Position numbers and translations under genes: made by a program. Positions 9,922-19,609 of a stretch of 64,000 nt of DNA are shown in pieces. Where the stretch lies: positions 1-64,000 of the forward strand of contig JAFSJF010000103.1 of assembly GCA_017439405.1 (NCBI GenBank), written 5' to 3'. The stretch is from Bacteroidales bacterium. Lineage in GTDB: Bacteria > Bacteroidota > Bacteroidia > Bacteroidales > F082. Position 1 is the stretch's first letter. Every line of letters starts with the position of its first letter. The notes under the pieces are model-generated. The model did no database searches, was not told the DNA's origin, and saw only the letters and a program-made list of their open reading frames with translations.

Positions 9922-11589
9922 ATGCTTCAAATCTATTGCATCAACACAAAGACGACCAAGGAGTTCCAAGAAGGGACAACTCTCCTTGAAATGTTGTCGG
10001 AATTCGAGTTCGACAAGCCTTATCCCATAGTTTCCGCCAAGGTAAACAACGTCTCGCAAGGCCTGAAGTTCCGCGTCTATAACAGTCGTGACGTGGAGTT
10101 CCTTGACATTCGAAGCCAAAGCGCCATACATGTTTATTTCCGCTCACTTTGCTTCCTGCTCTACAAGGCATCCGTCGATCTGTTTCCCGACAGCAGGCTC
10201 TACATGGAGCACCCGATTTCCAACGGTCTCTATTGCAGAATCAAGAAACATGACGGGCAACTACTCGATGTTGGCGAAATCGATCAGCTGCGGAACAAAA
10301 TGCAAGCCATAGTGAAGGAGGACATCCAGTTTCACCGCCATGAGGCTCGCATCGAAGATGCCATTCGGATATTTGAAGGATTGCATCAAATGGATAAGGT
10401 CAAATTATTGGAAACCAGTGGTCAAGCATATACTGATTATTATACTTTGGGTGAGGTGACAGACTATTACTATGGCCGTCTGTTGCCTTCGACGGGCTAT
10501 CTGACCCTTTGGGATATCGAACCGTATCAGGACGGAATGCTCCTGCGCATTCCCGACAGGAAATGCCCTGAACGGCTGGCGGAACGCATCGAGCAACCTA
10601 AGACTTTTGAGGCCTATTCCGAGAGCCTGAAATGGAACATCATCATGGGGCTGAGCACGGTCGGAGACGTCAACCACGCTTGTCAAGGCGGCAAGGCACG
10701 TGAATTGGTGCAAGTGGCCGAGGCACTACAAGAAAAGAAAATCGTTCAGATTGCCGAGGAAATCGACAGGCGCTATCGCAGCGAAACCCCTGTCCGTTTG
10801 GTACTGATTACAGGCCCGAGCAGCAGCGGCAAGACCACTTTCTGCAAACGCATTAGTATTCAGCTACTTGCATGTGGGCTAAAACCTATTTCCTTTTCTA
10901 CAGACGACTATTTCGTCAACCGTGTAGATACACCGAAACTGCCTGACGGCACCTACGATTTCGACAATTTCGAGACCGTTGACCATGAAGCCCTTGAGCG
11001 TGACTTGATTGACCTTTTGAATGGCAAGGAAATCGAAGTTCCTGAGTATAACTTCGTTACGGGCATTCGGGAATACAATGGCAAGCGTTTGCAACTGAAG
11101 CCAGGAACCGTTTTGCTGCTCGAAGGCATTCACGCCCTAAATCCGCAACTGACCAAAAGGATTCCAGAGGAGAGCAAGTTCCGCATCTTCATTTCCACCT
11201 TGACCAGTGCCGCACTCGACGACCACAACTGGATACCGACCAACGACACGCGCTTGTTGCGTCGCATTGTTCGCGACTACAACAAAGGGGCGTTCACAGC
11301 GCGACAAACCATCAGCCAGTGGCCCAGTGTGTGCGACGCCGAGGAGAAGTGGATTAATCCTTACCAAGAAAATGCCGACGTGATGTTCAATTCGGCCTAT
11401 CTGCTGGAGTTTGCGGTGATGCGCAACCATGCCGAGACGATTTTGGCCAGCGTGCCGAAAAACAGTCCTGAATACACAGAGGCGCACAGATTGCTGCGTT
11501 TTTTGCATTATTTCACGCCCGTTCCAGACAAGGAGATACCTTCCACGTCCATGCTGCGCCAGTTCATCGGTGGCAGTAGCCTGATGTAA
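9922..11589 (+). CDS. Nucleoside kinase with TGS domain (uridine kinase-like)
   Basis: The 555-residue protein starts with a TGS-like beta-grasp domain (about 1-65) and a threonyl-tRNA-synthetase-like editing-type region, and carries a C-terminal uridine kinase/phosphoribulokinase domain. That domain has the P-loop GPSSSGKTTF (298-307), the substrate segment FSTDDYFVN and LLLEGIHALNP. This fusion is a recurring Bacteroidota/Firmicutes family annotated as nucleoside kinase, and phosphorylation of a nucleoside is inferred from the kinase fold only. Its stop codon abuts the stop of the convergent phosphohexomutase gene with no gap. Confidence 0.88.
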   Translation: MLQIYCINTKTTKEFQEGTTLLEMLSEFEFDKPYPIVSAKVNNVSQGLKFRVYNSRDVEFLDIRSQSAIHVYFRSLCFLLYKASVDLFPDSRLYMEHPISNGLYCRIKKHDGQLLDVGEIDQLRNKMQAIVKEDIQFHRHEARIEDAIRIFEGLHQMDKVKLLETSGQAYTDYYTLGEVTDYYYGRLLPSTGYLTLWDIEPYQDGMLLRIPDRKCPERLAERIEQPKTFEAYSESLKWNIIMGLSTVGDVNHACQGGKARELVQVAEALQEKKIVQIAEEIDRRYRSETPVRLVLITGPSSSGKTTFCKRISIQLLACGLKPISFSTDDYFVNRVDTPKLPDGTYDFDNFETVDHEALERDLIDLLNGKEIEVPEYNFVTGIREYNGKRLQLKPGTVLLLEGIHALNPQLTKRIPEESKFRIFISTLTSAALDDHNWIPTNDTRLLRRIVRDYNKGAFTARQTISQWPSVCDAEEKWINPYQENADVMFNSAYLLEFAVMRNHAETILASVPKNSPEYTEAHRLLRFLHYFTPVPDKEIPSTSMLRQFIGGSSLM

Positions 11590-12933
11590 TCACAATAGCG
11601 ACTGCACGATTCTCGTCACCGTGGCAACGATTTCATTCAACTTGGCCTCGCTTTTCGCCTCGCAAAGGAACCGGAGGTAAGGCTCTGTGTTGGAAGGCCT
11701 TATGTTGAGCCACCAGTCGGGATAGTCGAGGCGATAGCCGTCGAAGTCGAGGAAGCGTTCGGGCTTTTCAAGGCTCGTGAAATGGTCGCGGACGGCATCC
11801 ATGGCTTCTTGCTTGCGCTCGATCTTGAAGTTGATTTCGCCCGAGTTGGAGTAGGGCGTAATCTCGTCGATGATCTGGCTCATGGTTTGGCCTTTAGCCT
11901 TGCGCTCTGCCAAGAGACGCAGCACGATGGAAGCGGCAAGTAGCGCAGAATCAGAGTAATAGAAGTCGCGGAAATAGTAATGTCCGGCCAACTCGCCGCC
12001 GTAGCAGCCGTCTAATTCTCGCAACTTCAAGGCGGCGTAGGCCCGACCCACGCGCCATGTTTCCACCTTGGCCTGATAGCGGTCCAGATATTCCTGAATG
12101 GCCCTTGAGCTGCGAATGTCCTGAAGGATAATGCCTTTCTGTTTCTGCTCGCCGATGAAGTAGTCGCCCAAGAAGGCGATGATGAGGTCGGGGGAAACGA
12201 AACGGCCTTTCTCGTCGATGAAGGTGACGCGGTCGGCATCGCCGTCGAAAAGCACGCCGACGTCGCATTTCTCCTTGAGCACCAATGCCTTGATTTGCTC
12301 TTGTGCGCCTGCTTCCAAGGGATTCGGCTCGTGGTTGGGGAAGTTGCCGTCCAGGGTGTCGTTGATGAAAATGCCTTCCTTGATGAGTTTGTGGACGAAC
12401 AATGAAGCCATGCCGTTGCTGCAGTCCACGGCGATGTTGAGGTTGCTGAGGTCTCCGACGAATTGGCGTTGGAAAGCGAGATAGTCGGGCAAGACTTGTT
12501 TTCCTCGAATCTGTCCCTTTGTCGCGCAAGGCGGTGTGGGGTTGTCGCTTTCCACCAAGGCTTCCAAGCGGTTCAAGCCCGTGTCGTAGCCCACAGGAAG
12601 GGCGTTGGCGGCTGAGATTTTCAGTCCGTTGTGGTGTTTCGGATTGTGCGAGGCCGTGATTTGGATGGAGGCGCCATAGCCGTATTTCGCTGTGGACCAA
12701 TACACTAACGGGGTAGTGGCCAATCCAATGTCGTCCACGTTCTTGCCACGGTCGGTGAGGCCTTTGGTGAGAGCCTCAAAAAAAGTGTCGGACGAAAGCC
12801 GCATGTCGCGCCCGACGAGATAGGTGTCGGTGTCGAGGATGTCGGGCAGGAAGTAGCCGATGCGGTAGGCGATGTCGGCGTTGAGGTCGGCGCCCCATTC
12901 GCCACGGATGTCGTATGCCTTGAATGCTTTCAT
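11590..12933 (-). CDS. Phosphomannomutase/phosphoglucomutase
   Basis: An alpha-D-phosphohexomutase interconverting hexose 6- and 1-phosphates for nucleotide-sugar synthesis. The four-domain family signatures are present: the YDIRG start motif (8-12), the active-site phosphoserine loop TASHNP (93-98), the metal loop DGDADR (230-235), the sugar-specificity loop GGELAGHYYF and the phosphate-binding RPSNTEP near the C-terminus. GEXAGH fits the PMM/PGM group. Length (447 aa) is slightly short but complete. Confidence 0.94.
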   Translation of the reverse strand: MKAFKAYDIRGEWGADLNADIAYRIGYFLPDILDTDTYLVGRDMRLSSDTFFEALTKGLTDRGKNVDDIGLATTPLVYWSTAKYGYGASIQITASHNPKHHNGLKISAANALPVGYDTGLNRLEALVESDNPTPPCATKGQIRGKQVLPDYLAFQRQFVGDLSNLNIAVDCSNGMASLFVHKLIKEGIFINDTLDGNFPNHEPNPLEAGAQEQIKALVLKEKCDVGVLFDGDADRVTFIDEKGRFVSPDLIIAFLGDYFIGEQKQKGIILQDIRSSRAIQEYLDRYQAKVETWRVGRAYAALKLRELDGCYGGELAGHYYFRDFYYSDSALLAASIVLRLLAERKAKGQTMSQIIDEITPYSNSGEINFKIERKQEAMDAVRDHFTSLEKPERFLDFDGYRLDYPDWWLNIRPSNTEPYLRFLCEAKSEAKLNEIVATVTRIVQSLL

Positions 12934-12943
12934 ATTCAGTTGT

Positions 12944-12993
12944 TCAGTTGTTCAGTTGTTCAGTTATTCAGTTATTCAGTTGTTCAGTTGTTT
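12944..12993. repeat. 9-bp tandem repeat (TTCAGTTGT)
   Basis: About five to six copies of TTCAGTTGT, some with A for G, directly upstream of the phosphohexomutase start. Non-coding and typical of slippage-prone microsatellites. Confidence 0.85.
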
Positions 12994-13013
12994 GGTCGCC
13001 TGACGGGGTGCTG

Positions 13014-13060
13014 CCGTAGGTCGCGACCTACGGTTACTAAAGTCACGCCCCTTCGGGGCG
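13014..13060. repeat. Two adjacent palindromes
   Basis: A perfect 20-bp palindrome (CCGTAGGTCG and its complement, 13014-13033) is followed by a GC-rich hairpin (CGCCCC-TTC-GGGGCG, 13046-13060). They lie between the phosphohexomutase start and the 3' end of mltG and could end mltG transcription, but no T-run follows on that strand. Confidence 0.7.
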
Positions 13061-13102
13061 AAGCCTGCGGGACACTAAGTTTTTGGCAATATGTATTCAT
13101 CA

Positions 13103-14197
13103 TTACCTTATTCCCCTTTGGTTCAGTGCCTGTTGGTATCGGGCGGCGTTGCGGTTGTGCTCGGCGAGGGTCTTGGCGAAGTTGTGGTAGCCGGAGAAGT
13201 CCTCCTTGGCGCAGAAATAGTAATAGTGGTGCTGCTCGGCGTTGAGGACGGCTTTCACGGCGGCGACGGACGGGATGCAGATGGGTCCGGGCGGCAGGCC
13301 AACATATTTATAGGTGTTGTACGGCGACTCGATTTCCTTGTGGACATTGAGCACGCGCCTGATGCTGTAGTCGTTCCAGGCGAAGATGAGTGTGGGGTCG
13401 GCTTGCAGCAACCAGTTGCTTTTCAGGCGGTTGAGGTAAACGCCCGCCACTCGCGGCATTTCGTCCGTCATGTTGGTCTCCTTGTTCACAATGGAAGCCA
13501 AAATGCTGACTTGGATAGGCGAGAGGCCGAGGTTTTGGGCCTGCTTCTTGCGTTCCTCTGTCCAGAACTTGCTGTATTCCTGAAACATACGTGCGGCGAA
13601 ACCCTCGGCATCGGTGTTCCAATAGAATTGGTAAGTGTCGGGGAGGAACAACGCAGGTAAGGTATAGTCGTTGAAGCCAAGTTGTCGGATATAGCCCTCA
13701 TTGTGAAACAAATTAGATATGGAAGCCGAGTCCGCTTCGATTTGCTTGGCGATGCGGCCTGCCAGTTGGTCTACGTCGCGGACGTTGTTGAAGGTCACGT
13801 TGACGGGCGTTTGCAGTCCGCCCCGCAGCATGTTCACGAGTTGGTTGTTGCTCATGCCGTTTTTCAGCACATAACGCCCTGGTCGGACGTTGGTAGGGAG
13901 TTCCTTGTGCTTGGCTACCCAATTGAAACTCTGTTCTTTATCTAGCACTTTCGCTTCCGATAGGATGGCTTGCAGGTCATCGTAACTGCTGCCCGTCGGG
14001 ACGAAAACGACGGCATCCTTGCCCTCGGGTGTGGTCACGTTGGGCGACATGACGGTTTGGTAGGCCCAGTAGGCGAAAGCCAAGGCAAAGACAAGCAGAA
14101 TGCTGATTACCAATATGATGGTAAAGCGAACTCCTTTGCCGTTTTTCTTCTTGGGCTTCTTTTTTTCCTTCGGGAGTTTTGTTTCTATTTTGACCAT
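13103..14197 (-). CDS. mltG: Endolytic murein transglycosylase MltG
   Basis: MltG cleaves nascent glycan strands and is thought to set their length. The 364-residue protein has a basic cytosolic start (KEKKKPKKKNGK), one membrane helix (about 30-50) and a periplasmic YceG domain with ASIVNKETN holding the catalytic Glu, AGVYLNRL and LQADPTLIFAW. The start at 14197 is preferred over an upstream in-frame ATG at 14254, because the promoter candidate at 14219-14226 lies between them. Confidence 0.95.
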   Translation of the reverse strand: MVKIETKLPKEKKKPKKKNGKGVRFTIILVISILLVFALAFAYWAYQTVMSPNVTTPEGKDAVVFVPTGSSYDDLQAILSEAKVLDKEQSFNWVAKHKELPTNVRPGRYVLKNGMSNNQLVNMLRGGLQTPVNVTFNNVRDVDQLAGRIAKQIEADSASISNLFHNEGYIRQLGFNDYTLPALFLPDTYQFYWNTDAEGFAARMFQEYSKFWTEERKKQAQNLGLSPIQVSILASIVNKETNMTDEMPRVAGVYLNRLKSNWLLQADPTLIFAWNDYSIRRVLNVHKEIESPYNTYKYVGLPPGPICIPSVAAVKAVLNAEQHHYYYFCAKEDFSGYHNFAKTLAEHNRNAARYQQALNQRGIR

Positions 14198-14218
14198 GTG
14201 GTTCCGTTTTTCTGCGGA

Positions 14219-14226
14219 CAAAGGTA
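14219..14226 (-). promoter_or_regulatory. Candidate -7 promoter box for mltG
   Basis: Read on the minus strand the box is TACCTTTG, matching TAnnTTTG, 22 nt upstream of the chosen mltG start. Confidence 0.6.
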
Positions 14227-14369
14227 CGGATTTTTCGTTTGAATAAAGCAGCACGAACTGTAATTCTGATGGGCAATGGCGTTTGGGTCGTTTTGTAAGG
14301 GTTTTTCTGGGGGGAAGATTTATTATTGACCATACTTTTTTTATTCCTATTTTTATCGATACTTTTCCT

Positions 14370-14377
14370 TATTTTTG
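14370..14377 (+). promoter_or_regulatory. Candidate -7 promoter box for the restriction-modification operon
   Basis: TATTTTTG matches TAnnTTTG and lies 27 nt before the first restriction-modification gene, within a T-rich stretch. Confidence 0.6.
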
Positions 14378-14403
14378 CACCTTCATAGTGATAGCATCAC
14401 GCA

Positions 14404-15435
14404 ATGCCTGACATCACCACCGACATAAAAGAAAGCGACATCCTTCGCCGTTGGCCAGAAGTCCTTCAGACCTTGCTCATCGACCATACCACTCACCACA
14501 ACATCATTTGGGCAACCGATATGTATGTTGCCAAATTTGGTGAGGGTTATTCCTTTTCCAACGAAATCAAACTAGAGCAAATCACTGGTGATTTTGGCGA
14601 AGTCATCAAGCCTCGTGCCGTGAAGCCGAAAGAGGAACAAGAGTTCAGAGTAAAAGATAAAGCCGAAGTATTCACTCCTTCATGGGTCTGCAACGCACAG
14701 AACAACCTCGTCGATGAGGCTTGGTTTGGCAGAAAAGATGTCTTTAATACCGTTGTTACTGCTGATGACGGTTCCCAAAGATGGGAACCTACAGCCGCCC
14801 CTATCACATTCCCTGAAGGGAAGACATGGAAAGACTACGTCCGCGACACTCGTCTTGAAATCACCTGCGGCGAAGCTCCGTATCTTGTCAGCCGCTACGA
14901 CGCCACCACAGGCGAAATCATTCCTGTTGAGCGTCGCATTGGCTTGTTAGACCGCAAGCTCCGAGTTGTAAGCGAAAACACCGAGGCAAGCGGCGACTGG
15001 CTCGACTGGGCACAAACAGCATATCAGAACATCTACGGCTACGAGTGGCAGGGTGACAACCTACTGCTTGCCCGTGAGAACCTGCTTTATACCTTCATTG
15101 ACTTCTACACTGCAAAATTCGGCAAGGAACCGTTGATGAAGTCCGTCAACTATATGGCCTACATTATTTCGTGGAATCTCTGGCAGATGGATGGATTGAA
15201 ATTCGTTGTGCCAGGGAGTTGCCATAATGTGGAATCAAGAAACCAAGACGGGTCTCAACTTGATATATTTGGAACTGAAACTCCAGTTCAGTTGTCACTA
15301 AAAATCATGCCTTGCCCAGGCTGCGCCGAGGACAATCCGCACAAGCACAATGGTATCTATTGCATTGTTCGCGATTGGCGAATAAAGGACAAAGAGAAAC
15401 AGAAGATATTGTTCAAGTCACTATTAAACAAATGA
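14404..15435 (+). CDS. Restriction-modification small subunit carrying the SAM-binding half of a methyltransferase
   Basis: This 343-residue protein shows features of the N-terminal part of gamma-class N6-adenine methyltransferases: KAEVFTP (86-92), as found at the start of the MTase domain, LEITCGEAPYLVSRY (151-165) in the place of the SAM-binding motif I, and NIYGYEWQGDNLLLARENLL (209-228), resembling motifs II-III. No NPPY catalytic motif is present; that motif is in the next gene, which starts 3 nt downstream. A CPGC...H...C cluster (304-320) might bind a metal. Related Bacteroidota proteins are annotated 'restriction endonuclease subunit M'. I infer that the two products must associate to methylate DNA. 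Confidence 0.75.
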   Translation: MPDITTDIKESDILRRWPEVLQTLLIDHTTHHNIIWATDMYVAKFGEGYSFSNEIKLEQITGDFGEVIKPRAVKPKEEQEFRVKDKAEVFTPSWVCNAQNNLVDEAWFGRKDVFNTVVTADDGSQRWEPTAAPITFPEGKTWKDYVRDTRLEITCGEAPYLVSRYDATTGEIIPVERRIGLLDRKLRVVSENTEASGDWLDWAQTAYQNIYGYEWQGDNLLLARENLLYTFIDFYTAKFGKEPLMKSVNYMAYIISWNLWQMDGLKFVVPGSCHNVESRNQDGSQLDIFGTETPVQLSLKIMPCPGCAEDNPHKHNGIYCIVRDWRIKDKEKQKILFKSLLNK

Positions 15436-15438
15436 GCC

Positions 15439-18400
15439 ATGAAGTATCAATCATCACTGAAGGCTAAACTGATCTACATTTTCCGCATCAACGACAAAGC
15501 CCATGCGGGATGTGTCAAAATCGGCGAAGCTACGCTGCCTGAAGCCAGCTCGCTTAATTTGCCACCCAATTGCAGGGAATTGAATCAAGCGGCCAAAGCA
15601 CGAATCAACCAATACACACAAACGGCTGGCGTTGATTACGACCTTCTCCATACGGAGTTGACCCTTCATATTGAAGGAGGCACCATCGTTTCTTTCAACG
15701 ACAAAGCCGTCCATGAAGTGCTTCTCCGTTCTGGTGTCAAACGCCATGACTTCAGTACCGAGAAACAAGGCTCCGAATGGTTTGAATGTGACTTGCAGAC
15801 TGCTCTCGAAGCCATCAAAGCTGTGAAACATGGCCAGACCGCTCTCGATGGCAGCAAGGTGACCAAGGAACACAACCCCGTTGTCTTCCGTCCTGAACAA
15901 AAGGAAGCCATTTCCAAGACCGTAAAGAAGTTCCAGCACGAGGGCAGCCACATGCTTTGGAACGCCAAAATGCGTTTTGGCAAAACCTTATCCGCGCTCG
16001 AAGTGGTGAGGCAATGTCAATTCCACCACACTCTTATCCTGACACATCGTCCTGTGGTCGATAAGGGCTGGTTTGAGGATTTCGGCAAGATCTTCTATGA
16101 TTACGGCGGCCACGACAAAAAGAAGGAAACCTATCGTTATGGCTCTCGCAATAACGGTTTTATGTTTGCCGAACTTGAAAAGGATGCATCTCGCTATCCT
16201 TTGTGGCACTATATCTATTTCGCCTCTATGCAAGACCTCCGTGGTTCCGAACAAGTTGGTGGAAAATTCGTTAAAAACGAACAAATCCTCTCTGCACCTT
16301 GGGACTGCCTTATCATCGACGAGGCTCACGAAGGTACCCAAACGCAACTCGGCCAATCGGTACTTGATTCATTGCAGAAGCAACACACCTGCATCCTCAA
16401 CCTTTCTGGCACTCCGTTCAACCTCTTGGACGACTTCAACGAAGATGAAGTCTATACTTGGGACTATGTGATGGAGCAGCGCGCCAAGCAAGAGTGGGAC
16501 TTGAACCACTTTGGCGACCCCAACCCATACGCAGGTCTGCCCAGGCTTAACATCTTCACTTTCGACCTTGGCAAAATCGTTTCTGGTTACGCAGATGTGG
16601 AAGATGCTGCCTTCAACTTCAAGGAGTTTTTCCGCACTTGGACTGGCGACCCCAAGCGTGACCATGTAAACATGCCCGCCAATACTGAAATCGGTCGCTT
16701 CGTCCACGAGAAAGATGTCTTGCGTTTCCTTGATCTGATTGTGAAATATGACAAGGATAGCAACTATCCTTACAGCACCGCCGAATATCGCCGCAACTTC
16801 CGCCACTCCCTTTGGATGTTGCCTGGCGTGAAAGAAGCTCGCGCTTTGTCAACCCTGCTGAAAGACCATACGGTTTTCCAGCATTTCGAAATTGTCAATG
16901 TGGCTGGCGAAGGCGATGAGGAAGCCGAACACGACGAAGCACTCAAGATGGTGGAGAAGGCCATGGGCGACAACCCCGAAGACACTTTCACCATCACCCT
17001 TTCTTGTGGCCGATTGACCACTGGCGTGACCGTCCGCCCCTGGACGGCAGTCTTTATGTTGGCTGGTTCCGCGCAAACCGATGCCAAAGCGTATATGCAG
17101 ACCATTTTCCGTGTGCAAAGCCCCTATGAGGCCAAATCAGGCAAACGGAAAGAAGAGTGTTTCGTATTCGACTTCGCTCCCGACCGAACTTTGAAAGTTA
17201 TCGCTCAAGTGGCCAAAATCACTGCAAAGGCTGGAAAAATCCAAAACGAAGACGACCGAGCCACCATGGGCCAGTTCCTCAATTTCTGCCCCATCATTGG
17301 TTACAACGGCACAAAGATGGAGCCTTACAATGTGGAAGGTATGCTTGAACAGCTCAAGCGCGCCTATGTTGACCGTGTAGTGCGCCACGGCTTCGAGGAT
17401 GCCCATCTCTACAACGATAATCTTCTGAAACTTACCGATGTGGAACTACGCCAATTCGAGGACTTGAAGAAGATTATCGGTGCCACCAAAGCCAGTCATG
17501 GCTCCGACGAGGTGGATATTAACAAGCAGGGCTTTACCGATGAGGAGTATGAACAAATTGAAAAAGCCAAGAAAAAGCCCAAGAAAGAACTTACGGAAGA
17601 AGAAAAGCGTTTGCTTGAAGAGTTGAAGAAGAAACGCAGCAACCGCCAAGCTGCCATCAGCGTCTTGCGTAGTATTAGCATCCGTTTCCCCTTGCTCATC
17701 TATGGTGCCGACCTCACCAACGAAAACGAAGATGTCACTATCGATAATTTCGCAAAGCTCATCGATGATCAGTCATGGAATGAGTTCATGCCCAATGGTG
17801 TCACCAAGGAGAAGTTCGCACAATTCATCAAATACTATGACCCCGACATCTTCCGTGCGGCTGGTCGCCAGATTCGCGATATGGCTCGCGCTGCTGATAG
17901 TCTCGCTCCGGCGGAGCGCGTGCAGCGCATCGCTCGTATCTTTGGCTACTTCCGTAATCCCGACAAGGAAACCGTGCTGACTCCTTGGCGTGTGGTCAAT
18001 ATGCACATCAGCAACTGCCTGGGCGGTTGGGATTTCTATGACGAAACCCACGACGATGAAAACGGACTGTTGGCCGAGCCTCGTTTCGTTGACCGTGGTG
18101 AGCCAACCCAAAAGGTCTTTCTCGACCCCGATACACGCATCCTCGAAATCAATTCAAAGACGGGTCTTTATCCGCTCTACATGACCTACAGCACATTCGC
18201 TGCCCGCTGCCAACGCTATCGCGACGAACATTCGTTGCCCACCGACCTGCCTGACGACAAGCAGCGTGAGTTGTGGGACAAGACCTTGGCCGAAAACATC
18301 TTTGTCATCTGCAAGACTCCGATGGCCAAGAGCATCACTCGCCGCACGTTGCGCGGCTTCCGCAACGCCAAGGTCAACGCCAAACACTTCGAAGACCTCA

Positions 18401-19545
18401 TCAACCAAATACAGAACAAACAAGCACAGTTCATCGCCAAGGTGACTAATGGCAAACAATATTGGAACGCAAACAACGAAAAGAACATGAAATTCAACGC
18501 TATAGTAGGAAATCCACCGTATCAGCTGACGGTAGCCCAAAAAGAAACTGATAATGGCCAGAAAGCCGTTGTGAATATTTTCCATCACTTCCAGATTATA
18601 AGTGACAAATTAGGTCACTACACTTCGTTGATATATCCTGGTGCAAGATGGATTCACAGGTCGGGCAAGGGATTGGCTGATTTTGGCAAGAGCCAAATCA
18701 ACGATCCTCATTTGAGTTTGCTGTATTTCTATCCCGATGCCAACGAAATCTTCAAAGATGCTGGTATCGCCGACGGTATCACTGTTGTTTTGAAAGATAG
18801 TTCAAAAACCTCATCAGGCTTCCAATACATCTATTCTGAACACGATCAGAACCAGGTTGAGTTAATGGAGAATCCTGGCGATAGCTTAATGCCGCTTAAT
18901 CCTGCTGATGCATCTATTGTAAATAAGATTGAAAAAACAGTAAAGGATAATAAACTGGCAATGCTTCACGATGCCGTTCTGCCTCGTAGTTTATTCTCGA
19001 TAGAAAGTAACTTTGTTGAAATGAATCCCACATTAGTTCGTGAGTACTCCGATGGCGAATTGTTCAATCCTGATACTGAAATCAAGTTGTTTACCAACGA
19101 TAAGGCAGGCAAGAGCGGCAGGGCAAGATGGTATGTGGCCAGCAAGGATGTCATCACCACGGGTACAGAGTATTTGGACAAGTGGAAAGTCGTGGTATCA
19201 AGTGCTAATGCTGGAGGCCAGAAGCGTAGCAATCAGATCGCCATCCTTGACAACCATAGCGCTTTTGGCCGTGCCCGTGTCGCCCTGAAGACCTTCGACA
19301 CGAAGAAGGAAGCCCAAAACTTCTTTGCCTACGCCCAAAGCAAGCTCATCCGTTTCGCCTTCCTGATGACCGACGAATCGCTCACCTCGCTCGCCCTCAA
19401 AGTCCCGGACATCCTCGACTATTCCGACAAGAACAAGTTCATCGATTTCAGCAAAGACATCGACGAGCAACTGTACAAGCTTTTCAAAATATCAGAACCC
19501 GAACAAAGGCATATTGAAGAGGTTTTGGCGAGGAAAGAGGGGTAA
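15439..19545 (+). CDS. Restriction-modification large subunit: GIY-YIG-like nuclease, SF2 helicase and Eco57I-like NPPY domain
   Basis: A 1368-residue multidomain protein. Residues 9-110 resemble the T5orf172/GIY-YIG nuclease type (IYIF..., VKIGEA, later EWF). An SF2 translocase follows, with Walker A MRFGKT (178-183), DEAH (294-297), SGTPF (323-327) and a motif VI-like segment. A charged region around 690-740 leads to the methyltransferase catalytic motif NPPY (1025-1028) and an Eco57I-like C-terminal region that probably contains target recognition. I infer an ATP-dependent restriction enzyme cutting foreign DNA, with methylation shared with the small subunit. It forms a tight operon with it (3-nt gap). 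Confidence 0.85.
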   Translation: MKYQSSLKAKLIYIFRINDKAHAGCVKIGEATLPEASSLNLPPNCRELNQAAKARINQYTQTAGVDYDLLHTELTLHIEGGTIVSFNDKAVHEVLLRSGVKRHDFSTEKQGSEWFECDLQTALEAIKAVKHGQTALDGSKVTKEHNPVVFRPEQKEAISKTVKKFQHEGSHMLWNAKMRFGKTLSALEVVRQCQFHHTLILTHRPVVDKGWFEDFGKIFYDYGGHDKKKETYRYGSRNNGFMFAELEKDASRYPLWHYIYFASMQDLRGSEQVGGKFVKNEQILSAPWDCLIIDEAHEGTQTQLGQSVLDSLQKQHTCILNLSGTPFNLLDDFNEDEVYTWDYVMEQRAKQEWDLNHFGDPNPYAGLPRLNIFTFDLGKIVSGYADVEDAAFNFKEFFRTWTGDPKRDHVNMPANTEIGRFVHEKDVLRFLDLIVKYDKDSNYPYSTAEYRRNFRHSLWMLPGVKEARALSTLLKDHTVFQHFEIVNVAGEGDEEAEHDEALKMVEKAMGDNPEDTFTITLSCGRLTTGVTVRPWTAVFMLAGSAQTDAKAYMQTIFRVQSPYEAKSGKRKEECFVFDFAPDRTLKVIAQVAKITAKAGKIQNEDDRATMGQFLNFCPIIGYNGTKMEPYNVEGMLEQLKRAYVDRVVRHGFEDAHLYNDNLLKLTDVELRQFEDLKKIIGATKASHGSDEVDINKQGFTDEEYEQIEKAKKKPKKELTEEEKRLLEELKKKRSNRQAAISVLRSISIRFPLLIYGADLTNENEDVTIDNFAKLIDDQSWNEFMPNGVTKEKFAQFIKYYDPDIFRAAGRQIRDMARAADSLAPAERVQRIARIFGYFRNPDKETVLTPWRVVNMHISNCLGGWDFYDETHDDENGLLAEPRFVDRGEPTQKVFLDPDTRILEINSKTGLYPLYMTYSTFAARCQRYRDEHSLPTDLPDDKQRELWDKTLAENIFVICKTPMAKSITRRTLRGFRNAKVNAKHFEDLINQIQNKQAQFIAKVTNGKQYWNANNEKNMKFNAIVGNPPYQLTVAQKETDNGQKAVVNIFHHFQIISDKLGHYTSLIYPGARWIHRSGKGLADFGKSQINDPHLSLLYFYPDANEIFKDAGIADGITVVLKDSSKTSSGFQYIYSEHDQNQVELMENPGDSLMPLNPADASIVNKIEKTVKDNKLAMLHDAVLPRSLFSIESNFVEMNPTLVREYSDGELFNPDTEIKLFTNDKAGKSGRARWYVASKDVITTGTEYLDKWKVVVSSANAGGQKRSNQIAILDNHSAFGRARVALKTFDTKKEAQNFFAYAQSKLIRFAFLMTDESLTSLALKVPDILDYSDKNKFIDFSKDIDEQLYKLFKISEPEQRHIEEVLARKEG

Positions 19546-19609
19546 GGATGAGATTAATTAGATTACTTTTGTAAACCTAAATAGTAAATATGTACAACAA
19601 TAACGTAAT

